Shown here: positions 60,769 to 64,000 of the stretch, piece after piece
How positions within the stretch are numbered: position 1 is the stretch's first letter
Layout of the letters: every line of letters begins with the position of its first letter
Origin: Turneriella sp.
GTDB taxonomy: Bacteria > Spirochaetota > Leptospiria > Turneriellales > Turneriellaceae
DNA length: 64,000 bases
Reading direction: 5' to 3'
Assembly: GCA_019186965.1 (NCBI GenBank)
Contig: JABARV010000014.1
Location: 1 to 64,000, forward strand
Program-made: the position numbers and the translations under genes
The notes under the pieces: generated by a model
The model's input: the letters and a program-made list of their open reading frames with translations, nothing else
Databases searched by the model: none
What the model was told of the DNA's origin: nothing

Positions 60769-61919
60769 AACCGTAAACCAACTCCCATAGTAGTGATTAT
60801 ATTGCCAGAAACAGATCCCCTAAGAAAACTTGTTTGATAACTTGCCCCCAGCTCCCAACTGAGAGAGCGATTGATTTGCAAACCAAACCTCAACCCCGCA
60901 GAAGCAATCGGCCCAAACAGGGCGCCAGAAACTTGAGAGATATTTTCTCGACTACCAACGGCAACAGGTGGATTTTTAAGTCCTAAAAAATCAAACTTAA
61001 ATGCCGTGTAATTGAAACCTCCCCCGACGAGTGCTGTCGCAAAAAATTGCTTAAACCGATAAATTTGATAACCCAGCCCTGCTTCGAGAGTACCAGCGTA
61101 TCCGCGTGCCGAACTTTCTGTTGTTTCGTTAGTTACTGGAAAGCTAACATTAATAAATTGCGCATTAAGCTGTGCATAGCCTATTAACCGATTGATTTTG
61201 AAAAATCGATCGCGACGAACCTCAACTCCCGCGATAAATCCACCGAGGTCAGCAGGTAGTATTCGGGCACCGGTACGCAATTCTCTGTTGCTGCGCAGCG
61301 CTGCGAGGGATGAGTTCAGGTTGTAGCCTGTCAATATGCTAAATTGTGTCATACGTACCGGTGTGTACTGGTCGAAATCGTACTCACCCTTATTGGGAAG
61401 CACAGCTTTTGCCTCTTGGACGATACGCGAAGAAAACTTATCGATAGACGTAAAAAGATTACTGTCGACCAGCATTTCGCCGACGATACGTTTAACGAGG
61501 ATTCGTTTTTCCACATCTATAATGAACACTTCTAGCGAAATAACCGCAGTTCCATACCCCTTGTCACGCTGCCGAAATCCCCCACTAAGCACGACGTCTT
61601 GCCCTGTAAGCAAACCCAATTGTAGCGCCACGTTTTTGTTATGCAGATCTTCTGCGAAAATAAATGATGCATCGCGCATTTGGCTTGCAACTTCTTGCAT
61701 ATCAGGTTCGACAATTTCGTATTTTTCGTGGAGGTATTTACGTACGCTGTCTGTTAATGAAACCTCAAGATACTGGAAATTGGGGTCGCGGTCAATACTG
61801 CGAAAATCGAGAATAAGTATGCGTTTTGCAGCAAAAATGGCTATAAAACAACCAGAAGCGAGAAAAATCGACAAAATGCGCACAAATTTGCCAATGGCAG
61901 AATTCCACATGCCATCCAT
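60765..61919 (-). CDS. Exported protein with TolB/CsgG-like N-domain and C-terminal beta-barrel
   Basis: This protein of about 384 residues has a hydrophobic leader (FVRILSIFLASGCFIAIFA). Residues 30-170 follow a pattern common in CsgG/TolB-type domains: RILILDFRSID, then NKNVALQLGLLTGQDVVLSGGF and RILVKRIVGEML. Residues 190-384 look like an eight-stranded barrel with glycine-rich strands ending in VGLRL. I chose the ATG at 61919 because AGGGGG lies 8 nt upstream. It is coupled to the DUF1554 lipoprotein by ATGA. Confidence 0.6.
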   Translation of the reverse strand: MDGMWNSAIGKFVRILSIFLASGCFIAIFAAKRILILDFRSIDRDPNFQYLEVSLTDSVRKYLHEKYEIVEPDMQEVASQMRDASFIFAEDLHNKNVALQLGLLTGQDVVLSGGFRQRDKGYGTAVISLEVFIIDVEKRILVKRIVGEMLVDSNLFTSIDKFSSRIVQEAKAVLPNKGEYDFDQYTPVRMTQFSILTGYNLNSSLAALRSNRELRTGARILPADLGGFIAGVEVRRDRFFKINRLIGYAQLNAQFINVSFPVTNETTESSARGYAGTLEAGLGYQIYRFKQFFATALVGGGFNYTAFKFDFLGLKNPPVAVGSRENISQVSGALFGPIASAGLRFGLQINRSLSWELGASYQTSFLRGSVSGNIITTMGVGLRL

Positions 61920-62029
61920 ACGCACTACCCCCTAAATTGGTGCCAGTTATTTTTACTCGATTGCCAGCTAAGCACGTAAACGATCAGAAATAAATACAAA
62001 AATGTGGCATCTCAATACCATCCAAACCG

Positions 62030-62066
62030 TATAATTCCGCAATGTGCAAACACGCAATTTCGTGTT
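62030..62066 (+). promoter_or_regulatory. Promoter-like -10 box and leader hairpin
   Basis: A perfect TATAAT lies at 62030-62035. Its -35 is weak, the best candidate being near 62003-62009. A hairpin AACACG/CGTGTT (62049-62066) sits a few bases before AAAGGAG. It probably drives the small exported protein at 62085, and the hairpin may adjust translation or mRNA stability. Confidence 0.5.
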
Positions 62067-62084
62067 AAAAAAAGGAGAATGATT

Positions 62085-62357
62085 ATGAAAAAAACACTAC
62101 TACAAGCCGCCTTGGTTCTTGGTTTGATGCCAGTTTCTGTTTGGGCAACTGATGTCGCTAACCAAGACAGTAAAAGCTATGTGATTAAGGTACAAGGCGA
62201 AGGTAACCTTAGTATTTCGGAACATACCGTTTCACCCAACGGTACTCTATACGGTTTATGCGGATACTCTTTCTGTAGCTTCGAAATTCCAGGTAGTAAG
62301 ATAAACGCCGACAAAGGAGACCGTATCACAATTAGGAATGGAAATCTAACCAAATAG
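62085..62357 (+). CDS. Small secreted protein of unknown function
   Basis: This 90-residue protein has a clear signal peptide (LLQAALVLGLMPVSVWA), so the mature part has about 68 residues. It contains two cysteines (in GLCGYSFCSFE) that could form a disulfide, and a beta-rich pattern. No family was recognised. AAAGGAG lies close to the ATG. It sits alone on the plus strand between two minus-strand surface-protein genes. Confidence 0.7.
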   Translation: MKKTLLQAALVLGLMPVSVWATDVANQDSKSYVIKVQGEGNLSISEHTVSPNGTLYGLCGYSFCSFEIPGSKINADKGDRITIRNGNLTK

Positions 62358-62361
62358 CTAT

Positions 62362-63747
62362 TTATTCGATGCGACGGATTACAAAATCTGTGGAATCGGA
62401 GATAAATAAATTTTTTCCATCAGAGGTAATGCCGATGGGTTCGGCAAAGCCTGCGTTTCCTGCTGCGCCACCAGTCCCAATTTGCGTCGTTGTACGTGAA
62501 TCCCAGCCTGAAAGCGCAGCAGTGTAACCTGTATTTAAATCAATTTTCCAGACGCTGTAGCATTCTTTATCTGTAGCATAAAGGAATTTTCCGTCGATTA
62601 CAATATTGCGCAGTTTTTTGAATTGCGCAGTAGAACCCAAGCCTTCGACGCAACCCCATGATCCAGTACCCGCGAGTGTTGTAACGTTATAAGGCGAAGC
62701 TACGATATCGATTACTCGTACGGCTTGGTTAGAGCCTTCCACAACGTAGAGTTTGCCGTTGTAGTATGTAAGACCGTGTGGAATATTGAAAGTTGCACTC
62801 GGCACTGGGCCATCGGTGCTCGTCGCAACTCCTGTTCCTGCAATAGTTGATGTCGCGCCACTTACTGGATCAACACGCCGAATGCGGTGGTTTGAATAAT
62901 CCGCTACATAAAGCCACGTACCATCGTACGTGATTCCAATAGGATTATTAAACCGCGCTGTAGAACCTGGCCCCACTGGAGCCTCGGCATAGTTACAAGT
63001 AAACGCTGCACCCGCAAGTAACATTACACTATTATCCGATAAGCGAATTTTACGGATTGTGCAGTCATTGAAGTTTGTTGTATAAAGATACTCACCATCG
63101 AAAGTTAGTCCGTCGCTACCCGAAGAATTTACCAGCGTAGTTACTTCGCGCGTCGAAATATTGATACGCCTCAATGTACCAACCGGATTCGATTCAAGCA
63201 GGTATATGTACGTACCGTCGGTGGACATTTGTGTGGGCGCAAGAAATCGTGCGGCTGCGCCAAAGCCATCTGTAGCCGCACTTGCTCCGACAAGGCCTGC
63301 AAATATTTCGCCGTACGTAGTATCGACAGAACCAGAAAGGGATAATGTATTGATGATAGAGCCTCCAACCAGTGGACCGTTCGACGAACCGTGGGTGCAA
63401 TGGGCTGTCACAACAATACCGATACTGCCGGCAGTGCCGGACGCATTGCCCAGTACACAATACTGTCCAGGTGTTGTTGGATGCTGCAAAATAGATACTG
63501 CATAGCGCTTTCCGCGTTTTATTCGCGTAGAAAACTCTGTGGCACCATTGGTATTTATGCTAAGGATTTCTCCCTGTAATTTAACTTTTAAACCCACACC
63601 AAGCAAACCAACCGTCGCAACGCTAACCTTCACAAAACGGTTTAAGCTTGCATCGGCGGCATCAAGGAATTCAGTAACTGCGGTATCGGAGCACCGCGAG
63701 AAAATAAACAAAATAGTAATAAAAATTCTTGAAAGAAGAGGTCTCAT
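62362..63747 (-). CDS. NHL-repeat beta-propeller lipoprotein
   Basis: This 461-residue protein has a signal peptide with a relaxed lipobox (IFSRC). A beta-sandwich (about 35-130; GLLGVGLKVKLQGE) precedes a propeller of NHL-type blades. Repeats such as FNNPIGITYDGTWLYVADYSNHRIRRVD (shortened: ITYDGTWLYVADYSNHRIRR) and TFNIPHGLTYYNGKLYVVEG recur about six times. Such proteins bind ligands or partners at the surface and are abundant in Leptospira. It overlaps the next gene by 4 nt. Confidence 0.85.
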   Translation of the reverse strand: MRPLLSRIFITILFIFSRCSDTAVTEFLDAADASLNRFVKVSVATVGLLGVGLKVKLQGEILSINTNGATEFSTRIKRGKRYAVSILQHPTTPGQYCVLGNASGTAGSIGIVVTAHCTHGSSNGPLVGGSIINTLSLSGSVDTTYGEIFAGLVGASAATDGFGAAARFLAPTQMSTDGTYIYLLESNPVGTLRRINISTREVTTLVNSSGSDGLTFDGEYLYTTNFNDCTIRKIRLSDNSVMLLAGAAFTCNYAEAPVGPGSTARFNNPIGITYDGTWLYVADYSNHRIRRVDPVSGATSTIAGTGVATSTDGPVPSATFNIPHGLTYYNGKLYVVEGSNQAVRVIDIVASPYNVTTLAGTGSWGCVEGLGSTAQFKKLRNIVIDGKFLYATDKECYSVWKIDLNTGYTAALSGWDSRTTTQIGTGGAAGNAGFAEPIGITSDGKNLFISDSTDFVIRRIE

Positions 63748-64000
63748 AAACGATACTCGACACCTGCAAGAATACCGGGTAAAATCAACGGGTTTAGTTT
63801 ATCGTGAAAGTAAGCTACACTAATTGATAAGATAAATAGCATTTGTCCGGTGAGGTTACGCCGTAACGCCAAATAAGATACAGCAGCTGGAATTAGCGCC
63901 CGTATAGTTGTGGTATCGGTGATACCGTGCGTGTACGCCCCACCAAGAACAAGCCCCATTGCGCTCGTAAAAGAAGCAAAAGAATAATGCGAGGAATACT
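63744..64000 (-). CDS. Partial outer-membrane protein, cut by the window edge
   Basis: The frame is open to base 64000, so only the C-terminal 85 residues are visible. They contain strands with glycine and aromatic residues (MGLVLGGAYTHG, LFILSISVAYFHD, GILAGVEYRL) ending as a beta-barrel. An internal ATG at 63959 is not the true start, since in-frame barrel-like sequence continues upstream. It overlaps the NHL lipoprotein start by 4 nt, so the two are in one operon. Confidence 0.6.
   Translation of the reverse strand, partial: YSSHYSFASFTSAMGLVLGGAYTHGITDTTTIRALIPAAVSYLALRRNLTGQMLFILSISVAYFHDKLNPLILPGILAGVEYRL

Overview
The window reads as a chromosome segment of a spirochaete, most likely a member of Leptospirales (Leptospira/Turneriella-like). 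The evidence is a secreted lipoprotein with a C-terminal DUF1554 domain (a family known almost only from Leptospira relatives), a large TPR protein resembling spirochaetal periplasmic flagellar collar proteins, many lipoproteins with relaxed lipoboxes, several outer-membrane beta-barrels with signal peptides, a double-membrane cell-wall gene set (mltG, slt, lgt, cdsA) and FecR-domain proteins without partner sigma factors. Genes are packed tightly, with many 1-19 nt overlaps, many GTG/TTG starts and few strong ribosome binding sites. No rRNA, tRNA or CRISPR array was seen.

Layout. 1-9 kb: a ribbon-helix-helix-like protein, a Tet-type MFS exporter, the TPR/collar-like protein, a secreted CBM48 protein, a LipB-DUF309 fusion, GatC, a methyltransferase and an outer-membrane protein. 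9-19 kb: a thioredoxin-like protein with an exported GH1 glycosidase, RmuC, class I aldolase, GST, a CPA2 antiporter, DedA, and a polysaccharide deacetylase with a Yip1 protein. 19.3-26.9 kb: an AT-richer defence island, read entirely on the minus strand. It holds a type ISP-like restriction-modification system cut into two proteins by a DUF1016 nuclease gene, followed by a HEPN-like gene, and it is itself invaded in frame by two related palindromic elements, one of which carries a DUF559 nuclease domain. 27-36 kb: glycosyltransferase, GH32 lipoprotein, DUF4190 protein, lgt, a small lipoprotein, an ABC exporter, MATE, and an outer-membrane protein with a FecR protein. 36-47.7 kb: ABC-F ATPase, phosphopentomutase, MltG, Slt, a cNMP-binding patatin, YqeY and an HD-GYP protein. 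47.7-53.7 kb: tdk-proB-dxr-cdsA, then rplM-rpsI and a PPIase-like lipoprotein. 53.7-64 kb: a VOC protein, a serine hydrolase, a DUF4349 lipoprotein, a ferredoxin-like protein with a response regulator-cyclase, a FecR lipoprotein, and a cluster of surface proteins (DUF1554, NHL propeller, beta-barrels) that runs off the right edge.

How the genes work together. Most of the window is housekeeping and envelope biology: lipid precursors (dxr, cdsA), lipoprotein maturation (lgt), peptidoglycan cleavage (mltG, slt), c-di-GMP and cyclic-nucleotide signalling (HD-GYP, response regulator-cyclase, cNMP-patatin) and surface lipoproteins. The unusual part is the restriction island. There the conserved ISP polypeptide is split at one place and interrupted at two others, yet every reading frame stays open and the genes stay coupled by 1-nt gaps. 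This suggests a working modular defence locus, or a locus used as a landing site by small nuclease-bearing palindromic elements.
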